Positions 8,249 to 17,290 of a stretch of DNA of 39,428 nucleotides are shown here, in pieces. The notes below the pieces were generated by a model. It ran no database searches. It was not told the DNA's origin and saw only the letters and a list, made by a program, of their open reading frames with translations. The stretch covers positions 1-39,428 of the forward strand of contig JBGTCD010000063.1 in assembly GCA_041749015.1 (NCBI GenBank), in the 5' to 3' direction. Within the stretch, counting starts at the first letter, position 1. The number at the start of each line of letters is the position of its first letter. This DNA is from JBGTCD01 sp041749015. GTDB lineage: Bacteria > Bacteroidota > Bacteroidia > Cytophagales > Cyclobacteriaceae. A program made the translations under genes and the position numbers.

Positions 8249-8974
8249 ATGAAGGTAGCAGAGAAAATAGAACGTAAAATCATCAGGATGCAGGAAGGCA
8301 TGACCTTCAAGTATCAGCAACTAGGTATTGACCGGTCTGAGTACAGTGCTGCTGCTAAAGCTATTGAAAGATTAATGAAAAAAGGTATTATCAAAAGAGC
8401 ATCTACCGGAGTGTTCTATAAACCAAAACAATCTGCATTTGGAGAACTAAGGCCAAGAGAGGATGAATTACTGAAACCATACCTCTTTCAGGATGGGAAA
8501 CGTATTGCATACATTACGGGAGGTTCATTATACAACCGCATGGGTTTAACCACTCAGGTTCCAAAAACCATTAAAGTAGCCAGTAAAGCCAAACGCGTAA
8601 CAACCATGATTGGAAAAACACAGGTGAAGCCAGTAAAAAGCTATGTGGACGTAACCACTGAAAACTACTACTTACTTGAAATATTGGATGCACTCAAAGA
8701 CTTTAAGACCATACCTGATCTGAACAAGAAATCGGCCATAACATTACTAAAGAACAAGATCAGTAAACTCCCAGAAAATGATCTGTCAAAGATGGTCAGG
8801 TACGCCATAAAATACCCGCCAAGAGCAAAAGCATTGCTGGGTGCTATACTTGAATTTTCAAGGAAAAGGGACAGCATTGAAGGTTTGAGAACCAACCTGA
8901 ATCCGCTTACCTCCTATAAACTGGGGATTAAAGAAGAAACATTGCCAACTGCTCCAAAATGGAACATTAACTGA
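8249..8974 (+). CDS. AbiEi-like antitoxin / DUF6088-family transcriptional regulator
   Basis: A 241-residue protein with an N-terminal winged-helix-like region (about residues 1-65) in which IERLMKKGIIKRASTGVFYK matches the usual AbiEi/DUF6088 pattern of a wing ending in a KG-x-FY motif. The middle reads ITGGSLYNRMGLTTQVPKTI, the conserved GGxxLxNxLGLTTQxP segment of the family. In AbiE systems this protein neutralises the nucleotidyltransferase toxin encoded next and represses the operon. The following ORF starts 1 base after the stop. A palindromic operator overlaps the promoter, as expected for autoregulation. The frame is intact although the toxin frame is not. Confidence 0.85.
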   Translation: MKVAEKIERKIIRMQEGMTFKYQQLGIDRSEYSAAAKAIERLMKKGIIKRASTGVFYKPKQSAFGELRPREDELLKPYLFQDGKRIAYITGGSLYNRMGLTTQVPKTIKVASKAKRVTTMIGKTQVKPVKSYVDVTTENYYLLEILDALKDFKTIPDLNKKSAITLLKNKISKLPENDLSKMVRYAIKYPPRAKALLGAILEFSRKRDSIEGLRTNLNPLTSYKLGIKEETLPTAPKWNIN

Positions 8975-8975
8975 C

Positions 8976-9942
8976 ATGAACTTACACAGCAAAAAAGAAC
9001 TACTACAAGATGCTATCCTTGCTACAGCGGATTATATGGATATGAGAGATATTTATATTGAAAAGGATTATTGGGTCACCATTGCTCTGTATGAAATATT
9101 CCATTCTGAAATGGCCAGTCAGGCTGTTTTCAAAGGAGGAACTGCACTTTCAAAATGTCATAAGCTTATAGAGCGGTTTTCGGAAGATATTGATACTTCG
9201 CAATGAAGGAGAAAATGATAATCAGTTGAAGAAGAAGATTCGGGCAATTAGTAAAGTGGTGGAGAAGGTAATTCCGGAAATAGAGGTCGACGGATTAACC
9301 AACAAGATGGGTAACATTCGGAAAACGGTACACCAGTACGATAAGATTTTTGAAGGAGATTTTGGTCAGGTAAGAGAACACGTTGTGGTAGAAGCTACCT
9401 GGCTAGGAAATTTTGAACCATTCTCTGAAATGCAGGTAAGTTCCTACATCTATGAAATGATGAAAGCCAATGGACAGGACGAACTGATCGAACAGTACAA
9501 CATGGCTCCATTTACCATTCTGGTATTGAGCAAGCTGAGAACGTTTTGTGAGAAGATCATGAGTTTAGTAAGGTTTTCCAGATCAGAACAACCAATCACG
9601 GATTTGAGGAATAAAATCCGCCATGTGTACGACATCCACCAGATGCTGAAAGATGACGAGATACAGGAGTTCTTTAAAAGTAATGATTTTGATGAAATGT
9701 TGATGAAAGTCGGTCAGGATGATATGATCGGTTACAAGAACAATAACGCATGGATACCCGAACACCCTTCCACTGCTTTGATCTATGCAAAACCACAAGA
9801 GACTTGGGAACAACTCAAATCTGAATATGATGGTAATTTCAAAGACTTAGTTACTGGGGAATTACCAGCAGAAAAGGCATTAGTTGAGACCCTAAATAAA
9901 GTAGCTAATCGTCTTAAAAGGGTAAAATGGGAAATAAAATGA
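8976..9942 (+). pseudogene. AbiEii-like nucleotidyltransferase toxin, frameshifted
   Basis: Two overlapping frames together make one AbiEii/AbiGii-type protein. Frame one (8976-9206) holds the N-terminus with KDYWVTIALYEI, the GGTALSKCHKL motif and FSEDID, which is the GG[T/S]-x-S plus ExDxD nucleotidyltransferase signature. Directly after EDID it runs into a stop at 9204-9206. Frame two takes up at about 9196 with LRNEGENDNQLKKKIRAISK and continues to 9942. Relatives would read EDIDL-x-LRNEG without a break, so a net loss of two bases (or gain of one) lies at about 9194-9197. Intact AbiEii transfers nucleotides to RNA and blocks growth. As read, the catalytic motifs are split from the C-terminal lobe, so toxin is probably not made. 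A sequencing error cannot be excluded; no homopolymer is present at the junction. Confidence 0.85.
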
Positions 9943-9976
9943 CGTTTACCGAAACTACTAGCGTTTTCCTAGCCAA

Positions 9977-10014
9977 TAGCTAAAGGCTAACAGCCAACAG
10001 CTAATTTGTTTTTA
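9977..10014 (+). terminator. Possible terminator hairpin after the toxin gene
   Basis: TAGCT and GGCT pair with AGCC and AGCTA around a three-base internal bulge and an AAC loop (9977-10003), followed by a T-rich stretch. The stem is short and imperfect. The surrounding bases carry repeated AGCCAA/AGCTAA words, so this could instead be a small repeat. Confidence 0.4.
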
Positions 10015-10194
10015 TATTCTAATAATTATATTTTTAAACTTAGGTAGGAAAGAATTAGAATTATTGCTAATACATTTTTTGGGTTGAATTGGACTATTAA
10101 CCACCAGTGATTTTGGCATACATATTAATTTCATTTATAAAGCAACAAGTAGATCGTATGTTATTTATGGTCAAACACTTAAGAGTAAATAATA

Positions 10195-11313
10195 ATGAGA
10201 TTTAGAAGACGAGTAAAATTATTTCCTGGTGTTACTCTAAACTTTAGCAATACAGGCATTAGCACAACAATTGGAGTGCCGGGTGCAAGTGTAAACTTTA
10301 ACAATCGAGGAACATTTATAAACACCGGATTATCCGGAACTGGGATTTATGATAGAAAGAGAGTTGGTGGAAAAAAGCAATCTAACTCATCAAATCAAAG
10401 CTACCAAGACCTTGAAATTCCACAGCAAGAGATAAATCCCAACCAAAGAATAGAATTAAAGTCAACAGAAAATGTTGAAGAAACCACAACCGAAGGGCTA
10501 CAAGAACTTAGGGATACATTACTTTCTTGCTACCAAGAGAAAATCGATTTAAAAAGAGAGATATCAAAAGCTAAATCGAGTTTAAAATCAAGCAAAATCT
10601 TACTTACCTTTTCATATATTTTAATTGTTGGTTTTTTCATTAAGTGGTTCATACAAAATAGGGATTTTAAAATAGAGTATTTAACAGACTTGGAAAAGCA
10701 ACTATCAGAGTGCTATGTAAATATTGATATCAAAACAGATAAGCAAATTGAAAATGCATTTTACGAACTTCTAGACAGTTACAAGACTTTATTGTCTTGT
10801 CAAAAAATTTGGGACATAACATCAACCTCAAAAATAGACAAAATAGTTATGCGTACTGCTGCCTCAGAATCAATCACAAGAAAACAAGTAAAATTTGGCT
10901 TTGGTAACTTAGACATAATTAAATCAAAGTTTGATGCTCTACATTTCGAAAATGCTAAAGGGGGAGATTTATACATTTATCCAGCATTTATTGCCATAGT
11001 TGATAGTAACAAAAAATTCGGGCTGATAGACATTAAAGAAGTAGAATTTGATTTTATTTCTAATCAATTCATGGAAGAAGAAGGGGTTCCATCTGATTCA
11101 AACGTAATTGGAAATACTTGGGCCAAAGTCAATAAAAATGGAAGTCCAGATAAAAGGTTTAAAGACAATTATCAAATCCCAATTTGCTTATATGGCAACA
11201 TTGAAATTAGAAGTAGTACTGGGCTGAACGAAGCTTACTGTTTAAGCAATCACGACAAGGCTGAACAATTCTCAAATACTTTTAAAACATACCAAAAAGC
11301 AGTAGGACAATGA
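10195..11313 (+). CDS. DUF4236-domain membrane protein
   Basis: A 372-residue protein. Residues 1-55 form a DUF4236 domain: MRFRRRVKLFPGVTLNFSNT followed by GISTTIGVPGASVNF and TGLSGTGIYDR. A linker with coiled-coil character (about 85-130) leads to one membrane helix (about 134-153, LLTFSYILIVGFFIKWF), a further helical region, and a C-terminal half (about 220-370) resembling a PH-like beta-barrel, with GGDLYIYPAFIAIVD and a final IRSSTGLNEAY segment. DUF4236 has no established function. The gene is AT-rich like its neighbours, has no close operon partner, and lies in the accessory block after the AbiE-like locus. Confidence 0.8.
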   Translation: MRFRRRVKLFPGVTLNFSNTGISTTIGVPGASVNFNNRGTFINTGLSGTGIYDRKRVGGKKQSNSSNQSYQDLEIPQQEINPNQRIELKSTENVEETTTEGLQELRDTLLSCYQEKIDLKREISKAKSSLKSSKILLTFSYILIVGFFIKWFIQNRDFKIEYLTDLEKQLSECYVNIDIKTDKQIENAFYELLDSYKTLLSCQKIWDITSTSKIDKIVMRTAASESITRKQVKFGFGNLDIIKSKFDALHFENAKGGDLYIYPAFIAIVDSNKKFGLIDIKEVEFDFISNQFMEEEGVPSDSNVIGNTWAKVNKNGSPDKRFKDNYQIPICLYGNIEIRSSTGLNEAYCLSNHDKAEQFSNTFKTYQKAVGQ

Positions 11314-11456
11314 GGATCGAAGGAATAATAATCAAAGAATTACAAATTACAGAATTTCAAAGCTATAATAAACGTTAGTGATAATTTTGACACAGAATTG
11401 TTGACTCAATACCGGATAACATAGAAATCTGAATTATTAACCTTAATTTATTAAAT

Positions 11457-12140
11457 ATGAGAACATTAAAAATAACCTTATTCATTGCAATTGGATTGGT
11501 TTTAACAAATTGTTCTAAATCTACTCAGTCAAAAGAGATCCTGAAACATACGATTTTAAAAAATGAAGTTCAGGATGTTCCGATTAAAACTCAGGTGCAG
11601 ATAGATGTATTAATTTCGGATACTGCGATTACTAAACAAAAAGTTAATGATTTACTAACTTATTTATATTATAAGACTGCAAAAAGGACTGGATTTAAGC
11701 ATCACACTAACCCAACAAACATCTATATTTATGCATATACCTCTAAAGAGAAAGCTGAATCTGGAATGGCACAATGGGTGGGTATGATTTCAAAAAGTTA
11801 TTACGATTCTCATCCAAAGATTAATATAAGCGATACTCAATTAAATTCTCTAAAATTAGAGCCAATAGAGAAATTTGGATTATCTGAAAAGTTGCGCTTA
11901 GAGATTTGGAATAAAAGCATCAAAATTGAGGATAATGCCCACATTGAAGCAGATTTAAAATATCCTTTAGACAAAGCTGGGATATCTCAAGTCGATATTA
12001 AAAACAACAGAACCTTATATTATAAGTTAAAGGAAAATTATAATAAAGAATTAGCTGCAGAGTATGACATACCCGTTGCAATAATTGATTCGATTGGAGG
12101 TGAAGGGATAACTAAAGGATGGCCATTCCCAAAAAAATAA
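11457..12140 (+). CDS. Small lipoprotein of unknown function
   Basis: A 227-residue protein with a lipoprotein signal peptide: hydrophobic residues 6-16 and lipobox LTNC with the lipidated Cys at 19, followed by SKSTQSKE. The mature part has a mixed alpha/beta pattern (IQIDVLI..., TNIYIYAYTSKEKAESGMAQW, then SYYDSHPKINIS). I do not recognise the family. It is AT-rich and isolated: 143 bases follow the DUF4236 gene without a clear promoter, and a palindromic repeat lies downstream. It is likely anchored in the outer or inner membrane. Confidence 0.7.
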   Translation: MRTLKITLFIAIGLVLTNCSKSTQSKEILKHTILKNEVQDVPIKTQVQIDVLISDTAITKQKVNDLLTYLYYKTAKRTGFKHHTNPTNIYIYAYTSKEKAESGMAQWVGMISKSYYDSHPKINISDTQLNSLKLEPIEKFGLSEKLRLEIWNKSIKIEDNAHIEADLKYPLDKAGISQVDIKNNRTLYYKLKENYNKELAAEYDIPVAIIDSIGGEGITKGWPFPKK

Positions 12141-12195
12141 TGTTATTGTATTATCCAATATGGGCTTATAGGTTTTTAGAGTTTCTTTTCCCAAC

Positions 12196-12220
12196 CGGCG
12201 CAAGCGTCTCGCTTGTGCCG
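12196..12220. repeat. REP-like palindrome
   Basis: Arms CGGCGCAAGCG and CGCTTGTGCCG flank a TCT loop; 10 of 11 pairs are Watson-Crick and the remaining one is a G-T wobble. It lies alone between two plus-strand genes and is much more GC-rich than its surroundings. The word GCAAGCGTCTCGCTTG recalls intergenic palindromes scattered through many Bacteroidota genomes. It could also act as a terminator, since T-rich sequence follows within ten bases. Confidence 0.65.
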
Positions 12221-12320
12221 TAATACGACTTTTTCATAACTTCAATGGTTAGGATTTTTGAATACTACCACTCATCATTTTAATTAAGCGTTTCGCATCA
12301 TTCTTTACTGCCCCTACCCT

Positions 12321-12328
12321 TAGTTTTG
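12321..12328 (+). promoter_or_regulatory. Candidate -7 element of the metalloprotease gene
   Basis: TAGTTTTG matches TAnnTTTG exactly. A transcript would start near 12335, leaving a 23-base leader before the ATG. No convincing -33 TTG is seen at the expected distance. Confidence 0.4.
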
Positions 12329-12357
12329 GTTTCTTTAATGAAAATATCAATTAACCT

Positions 12358-14838
12358 ATGAAACAATTATTTACATTTTTAGCAATTCTCTTTTTCTTCC
12401 TCCAGGTAGGTCCGGCAAATGCCCAGCTTTTTAAGAAAAAGAAAAAAGAAGCCCCTAAAACGGAGGAAAAAAAGCCCTCCAATGATAAAGCCTATGATAA
12501 GGTGATTACTAAGGATGCAGAGACCAAAAAGGGTCTCTTTACCACCCATAAAGTAAAAGACAAGCACTATTTTGAGATTTCCGATTCGATTCTTGGTCGT
12601 GAAATATTGGTGGTGAGCATTATTTCCGGTACCGTGCAAGGTCTGAACTTTGGCGGGGCTGGTATGAAAGCCCGTAACCAGCAGGTGATGCGTTGGGAAA
12701 AAATGGATAATAAGCTATTGCTTAGAGCAGTATCTACCCAAAATGTAGCCTCTGAAGACCACCCCATCTATGAATCGGTAAGGAATAATAATTTTGAGCC
12801 GGTAATCTATTCTTTTGATATAGAAACCATGAACAAAGACTCCACCTCATATGTGGTACAGGTTGATGATTTTTTCACAACTGATGTACCGATGATTGGT
12901 GCTTTGAGTGAAGGTCAGAGGAAATCTTTCCAGGTACGAAGCCTTGATAAAAAGCGCAGTCTAATTGTGTTCATGAAGAGTTTTCCGCAAAATACTGAGG
13001 TGCGGCACATCCTTACCTATGTAGCAGCCAACCCACCGGCAAACAGTAATACCAATACTCTTTCCATAGAAATGAACCAAAGCATGGTATTGCTGCCAAA
13101 AGTGCCTATGCAAGCCAGGAATTATGATAAGCGGGTAGGGTATTTCAGTGTTGCACAAACAGACTATAGTTTGGATGAACAGAAGGCTACAGAACGAAGA
13201 TTTATAACCAGATGGCGGCTTGAGCCAAAACCCGAGGATCTTGAGGCGTATAAAAACGGGGAGCTGGTAGAGCCGGCCAAGCAAATCGTATATTATATTG
13301 ATCCTGCTACACCATTCCAATGGAGAAAGTACCTTAAGCAGGGGGTAGAGGATTGGAATGTGGCTTTTGAAGCCGCAGGATTTAAAAATGCCATTGTCGC
13401 TAAGGATCCGCCTTCAAAGGAAGAAGATCCGGACTGGAGTCCTGAAGATGTGCGGTTTTCCGTGATTCGCTATACTGCCAATCCGATTCAAAATGCCATG
13501 GGTCCCCATGTCAATGACCCCAGGTCAGGTGAGATTATTGAAAGTGATATTATCTGGTATCATAATGTGATGAATTTGCTGCGCAATTGGTTTTTTATCC
13601 AGACTGCGGCGGTAAATCCTGATGCCCGCGCGGTGAAGTTTGAGGAAGAAGTAATGGGACGTCTGATCCGATTTGTCTCTGCTCATGAAGTGGGCCATAC
13701 CCTAGGCCTGCCTCATAATATGGGATCCAGCCATGCTTATCCGGTGGATTCACTGCGATCAAAAACCTTTACCGAAGCAATGGGGACAGCCCCATCAATT
13801 ATGGATTACGCCCGCTTTAACTACGTGGCGCAACCGGGTGATGATGTATCCTTAATGCCGGAAGTGGGCCCTTATGATAAATGGTCCATCAAGTGGGGTT
13901 ATTCTTATTTCCCCGATGCTGATTTAGCAGATGAAGAAAAGGCCATATTGAATGAATGGATCAAGGAGCACAGGGATCAGATCTATTGGTATGGCAGGCA
14001 AACCGGAAATCCTATTGACCCACGGTCGCAAACGGAAGACCTGGGAGATGATGCTATGAAAGCTTCGACTTATGGCGTGGCCAACCTGAAAAGAATTGTA
14101 CCCAACCTGGTGACCTGGACTACTGAAGAGGGGGAGCATTTTGAAACCCTCGAGGAGCTTTACGGACAGGTAGTAGGGCAGTGGAACCGCTATAACGGCC
14201 ATGTGAAAAGCAATATCGGTGGGATCTATGAGACATTCAGCACCTTTGAGGAAGAGGCGGTAGTGTATGAATTTGTGCCTAAAGACATTCAAAAGCGAGC
14301 CATGAACTGGTTGCAGGAGAATACCTTTAAAACACCCGGATGGCTTCTGGAACGGCCGGTGCTGAACAGGATCGAAGGGGCAGGGGCTGCTGAAAGGATT
14401 AGAACATTCCAATCAAATACTCTTAACCAGGTGATGGATGCAGCCCGTATTCACCGACTCATTGAGGCAGAAGCTGCCCTGGGGAGCAAGACCTACACAG
14501 CACAGGAAATGTTCACAGATATGAGAAATGGCCTGTGGACTGAACTCAGGGCTGGTGGTAATATCGATATTTATCGCAGGAACCTGCAGCGTGCATATAT
14601 TGAGCGCATGGAATCCTTGATGAAGGCTGATCAGGTGAGCATTTCGGGATGGGATCGACCATTTCATGCTACCAATTCCTTTAAAGCCAGCCAAAGTGAT
14701 CTTAGAGCTTTGGCACGTTCGGAATTAAAAACCTTAAGACAGCAGGTAAGGAATAATCTTGGCAGGACTTCAGGCATCACCAGAGCACACCTCGAGGATG
14801 TGATCGAAAGGATTAACCTGATACTGGATCCGAAATAG
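12358..14838 (+). CDS. Secreted zinc-dependent metalloprotease (DUF5117/DUF4953 type)
   Basis: The 826-residue protein has a signal peptide (about residues 1-22, ending NAQ), then a lysine-rich segment and a long N-terminal region of DUF5118/DUF5117 type. The catalytic site is HEVGHTLGLPHNMGSS, a HExxHxxGxxH zincin motif with H443, H447 and H453 as zinc ligands and E444 as the general base; SIMDYARFNYVAQPGD with M482 is the Met-turn. The C-terminal part is helical (DUF4953-like). Such proteins are exported Bacteroidota metzincins whose natural substrates are mostly unknown. A strong hairpin terminator follows the stop. Length and motif order are normal for the family. Confidence 0.9.
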   Translation: MKQLFTFLAILFFFLQVGPANAQLFKKKKKEAPKTEEKKPSNDKAYDKVITKDAETKKGLFTTHKVKDKHYFEISDSILGREILVVSIISGTVQGLNFGGAGMKARNQQVMRWEKMDNKLLLRAVSTQNVASEDHPIYESVRNNNFEPVIYSFDIETMNKDSTSYVVQVDDFFTTDVPMIGALSEGQRKSFQVRSLDKKRSLIVFMKSFPQNTEVRHILTYVAANPPANSNTNTLSIEMNQSMVLLPKVPMQARNYDKRVGYFSVAQTDYSLDEQKATERRFITRWRLEPKPEDLEAYKNGELVEPAKQIVYYIDPATPFQWRKYLKQGVEDWNVAFEAAGFKNAIVAKDPPSKEEDPDWSPEDVRFSVIRYTANPIQNAMGPHVNDPRSGEIIESDIIWYHNVMNLLRNWFFIQTAAVNPDARAVKFEEEVMGRLIRFVSAHEVGHTLGLPHNMGSSHAYPVDSLRSKTFTEAMGTAPSIMDYARFNYVAQPGDDVSLMPEVGPYDKWSIKWGYSYFPDADLADEEKAILNEWIKEHRDQIYWYGRQTGNPIDPRSQTEDLGDDAMKASTYGVANLKRIVPNLVTWTTEEGEHFETLEELYGQVVGQWNRYNGHVKSNIGGIYETFSTFEEEAVVYEFVPKDIQKRAMNWLQENTFKTPGWLLERPVLNRIEGAGAAERIRTFQSNTLNQVMDAARIHRLIEAEAALGSKTYTAQEMFTDMRNGLWTELRAGGNIDIYRRNLQRAYIERMESLMKADQVSISGWDRPFHATNSFKASQSDLRALARSELKTLRQQVRNNLGRTSGITRAHLEDVIERINLILDPK

Positions 14839-14856
14839 GGTTCATTTGTTTAAATT

Positions 14857-14891
14857 AAAAAACCCGAAGGTTGATGCTTTCGGGTTTTTTT
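14857..14891. terminator. Bidirectional terminator
   Basis: AAAAAACCCGAAGG pairs with GCTTTCGGGTTTTTT around a short loop. A-tract on one side and T-tract on the other let it end transcription from both the metalloprotease gene (plus) and the convergent OmpA-family gene (minus), which stop 18 and 53 bases away. Confidence 0.88.
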
Positions 14892-14943
14892 ATTCCCTGA
14901 TCTTAGGGGGTCGACGAATATTAGTTGGGATCTTTAAATAGTA

Positions 14944-16989
14944 TCAGGGTTTGTACAATCTATATTCTACTCTTCTGTTTAGCCGCCGTGCATCTTTAGT
15001 ATCACTGTCAAGGAGGGGTTCTTTTTGTCCATAACCCTTGGCAATGATCCTGTCTGAGGATACACCAGCCGCAATAAGATATTTACTGATGGCCTCGGCT
15101 CTTTTCTGACTCAGGGACAAATTATAGTTTTCATCCCCTGTATTATCGGTATGCCCGGCGAGTTCAAGATACAGACTCATATCCTGGTTCATCAATGCCA
15201 GGAGATTTTCTGCACCTAGAAAAGAGTAGGGCTCATCACTATCGTGAGGAAAATGAATATCGATGGCCTTCACCTCAAATGGTTTCTGTGTAGCGTACAC
15301 GGCTGCTACAGTTTGCTTAGGCTTTATTTCCTTCACCATAAAAATGGAATCTTTGACCTCTATGCTATTATGGAAACCATAGACTACTACCTCCTTTTCC
15401 TGGTATCCATCGGCAGTAAAAATCACGGTTAGCTTACCGCCATTGGTTTTTACAGGCTGATTTTTAAAGTTTATTCTGTAGGAATTCATACCAGCCGACT
15501 TCAGCGGATATAAAGAGCCATGTGTATCATATAGATTGGCCTTACCAATTACAGGTCTATTGGTTTCTCCATCAATGAGACAAAATTCCATAAAACCATT
15601 TTTACCCTTACCTGGGGTAGGACCTGCCACAAAAGGATCTACGAAGTCTTCTGCTTCCTGATCCACTGGCTTCCAGGTCTTCATATCAATCATAAAAATA
15701 TCTTCAATCCCTGAAAAGTTCTTTCTCACTGAGGACATGTAGGCATACCGTCCATCACCTGTTAGTACAAAATGCATATCGTTTTCAACAGAATTGATAG
15801 GAAAACCCAGATTAACGGGGGGTCCCCATGACATGGAGGCTGAGTCAAATACGGTTTTATATATATCAAGATCACCCATACCGGCATGGCCGTTGGAGCT
15901 AAAATATAATTCATTTCCGGCCGGCACCACAAAAACACTTTCCTCGTCAAATTCAGTATTCACGAGGTTCTCCAGATTTTTGATGCCGGTCCAGTTGCCA
16001 CTCCTGTTTTTGGTAGCTACGTAAATATCTGTACCTCCGTATCCACCGGGCCGATTACTGGTGAAGTACATGTATTTACCATCAGCTGTAACGGACACAG
16101 AGCTTTCCAAATAAGTCGAATTAATACCATTCAAGGGTTCTGGCTTGCTCCAAATACCCGGTCCACTGGACTTTGAAACGAGAATATCTCCACCATTACC
16201 ATCACTGTAGACATACATTTCCTTACCATCCGGGGAAATGGTAATATTAGAGTTGTGATAAAAGGTATTGAGTGGTGGCCCAATGTTCAGAGAGTATTCC
16301 CATTCCCCATCTTTGTATTCGGAGTAGTATATATCTTCAAAATACTGATAGTCATCCGCCAGAGACGGGTTGAGGTTATCATCGGGGCGTCTTGAGGTAA
16401 ATACCATTAATGACCCATCTGCCGTCACTGAAGGCGCGTAGTCAGGCCACTCTGAATTGACATTTCTCGACAAATGGTTAAATTTTACATCAACAGGATT
16501 TGCCATATATATTTTGGCATTTCGGCATTCAAACATCTTTCTGTTGACCTCATGGATTTTGTCGGCCTTTCTGATATCCAGTGATCTGGAGATGTGTCTG
16601 TAAAAGGCATTGTAATAGTGCAGGGCGCTATCCAAATTGGAACTGTAGTGGTGGGCCTGCCCCAGGAAGAATAGCAGGTCCACATGCACAGAGGGATCGA
16701 GCTTATTGGCTGCCTGGAAATAGGGTAGGGCGGCAGGTTTATTTATACTGAGCATGATGGACCGGCCTGCCATTAGATTGGCTTCTGCATCTTTGGGGTT
16801 GTATGCCACAGACTGCTCAAATAGCTCCGCTGCTTGCTTTCTATGCGTGTAGTCGAAGATTTCCATACCCATGTTATAGTATTCGCGGGAGAGGGCTATT
16901 GAATCGACCTGAGCTAATGATTTATGGGAACCAAGTAAAAACAGGATTCCTGTTAAAGGGATGATAATGACCTTAAGTAATCTATACAT
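14944..16989 (-). CDS. OmpA-family protein with TPR and PD40 repeats (PorE-like)
   Basis: A 681-residue exported protein. Order: signal peptide (about 1-26), TPR-like repeats (about 30-145, for example AEANLMAGRSI and ALHYYNAFYRH), a beta-propeller of PD40/TolB-type repeats (about 170-440, with VFTSRRPDDN, YFTSNRPGGYGGTDIY and YFSSNGHAGMGDLDIY), a carboxypeptidase-regulatory-like beta domain (about 460-545), and an OmpA domain (about 575-681) with the peptidoglycan-binding LAGHTDNTGDENYNLSLSQK and RAEAISKYL. This architecture is that of PorE of the type IX secretion system, which links the machinery to peptidoglycan, but Bacteroidota encode many paralogues with the same domain order, so the T9SS role is inference. 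It stands alone and shares a terminator with the convergent metalloprotease gene. Confidence 0.88.
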   Translation of the reverse strand: MYRLLKVIIIPLTGILFLLGSHKSLAQVDSIALSREYYNMGMEIFDYTHRKQAAELFEQSVAYNPKDAEANLMAGRSIMLSINKPAALPYFQAANKLDPSVHVDLLFFLGQAHHYSSNLDSALHYYNAFYRHISRSLDIRKADKIHEVNRKMFECRNAKIYMANPVDVKFNHLSRNVNSEWPDYAPSVTADGSLMVFTSRRPDDNLNPSLADDYQYFEDIYYSEYKDGEWEYSLNIGPPLNTFYHNSNITISPDGKEMYVYSDGNGGDILVSKSSGPGIWSKPEPLNGINSTYLESSVSVTADGKYMYFTSNRPGGYGGTDIYVATKNRSGNWTGIKNLENLVNTEFDEESVFVVPAGNELYFSSNGHAGMGDLDIYKTVFDSASMSWGPPVNLGFPINSVENDMHFVLTGDGRYAYMSSVRKNFSGIEDIFMIDMKTWKPVDQEAEDFVDPFVAGPTPGKGKNGFMEFCLIDGETNRPVIGKANLYDTHGSLYPLKSAGMNSYRINFKNQPVKTNGGKLTVIFTADGYQEKEVVVYGFHNSIEVKDSIFMVKEIKPKQTVAAVYATQKPFEVKAIDIHFPHDSDEPYSFLGAENLLALMNQDMSLYLELAGHTDNTGDENYNLSLSQKRAEAISKYLIAAGVSSDRIIAKGYGQKEPLLDSDTKDARRLNRRVEYRLYKP

Positions 16990-17290
16990 AGCACCAATAA
17001 ATTTTTGCCATGGTAAAAAAATAGAATTTTATTCAGATTACCAATAAAATGCCAGTGTAATCGAAGGACTTGATAACTATCAGGTTCATCTACCGGCTCC
17101 CTAACCAGAAATTAGACCTGGCTAAGATTTTCATACTTTTCAAAAGAAAAAATTATGCCCTTTTCAACCCGTTCGGATCTTTGGTTGTAACCCTCCGCTG
17201 AAAGCTTTATATTGTCCTCGGTATGATAAAAGTGCCGGTTTGAACAAATTCAGCTTTAGTGACTTACTTAATATTAAATTATTCCAAATC
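16990..17290. other. Divergent intergenic region
   Basis: 301 bases separate the minus-strand OmpA-family gene from the plus-strand dienelactone hydrolase gene. A weak -7-like TATATTG at 17208-17214 with TTG at 17181-17183 could serve the hydrolase gene. The frame of the hydrolase stays open back to a TTG at 17240, but the signal peptide begins at the ATG at 17291. I see no RNA gene or repeat here. Confidence 0.5.

Noticed and set aside
11375..11390. AACGTTAG word like an integron attC core
   Set aside because: Only one copy, without a paired imperfect palindrome or integron integrase nearby.
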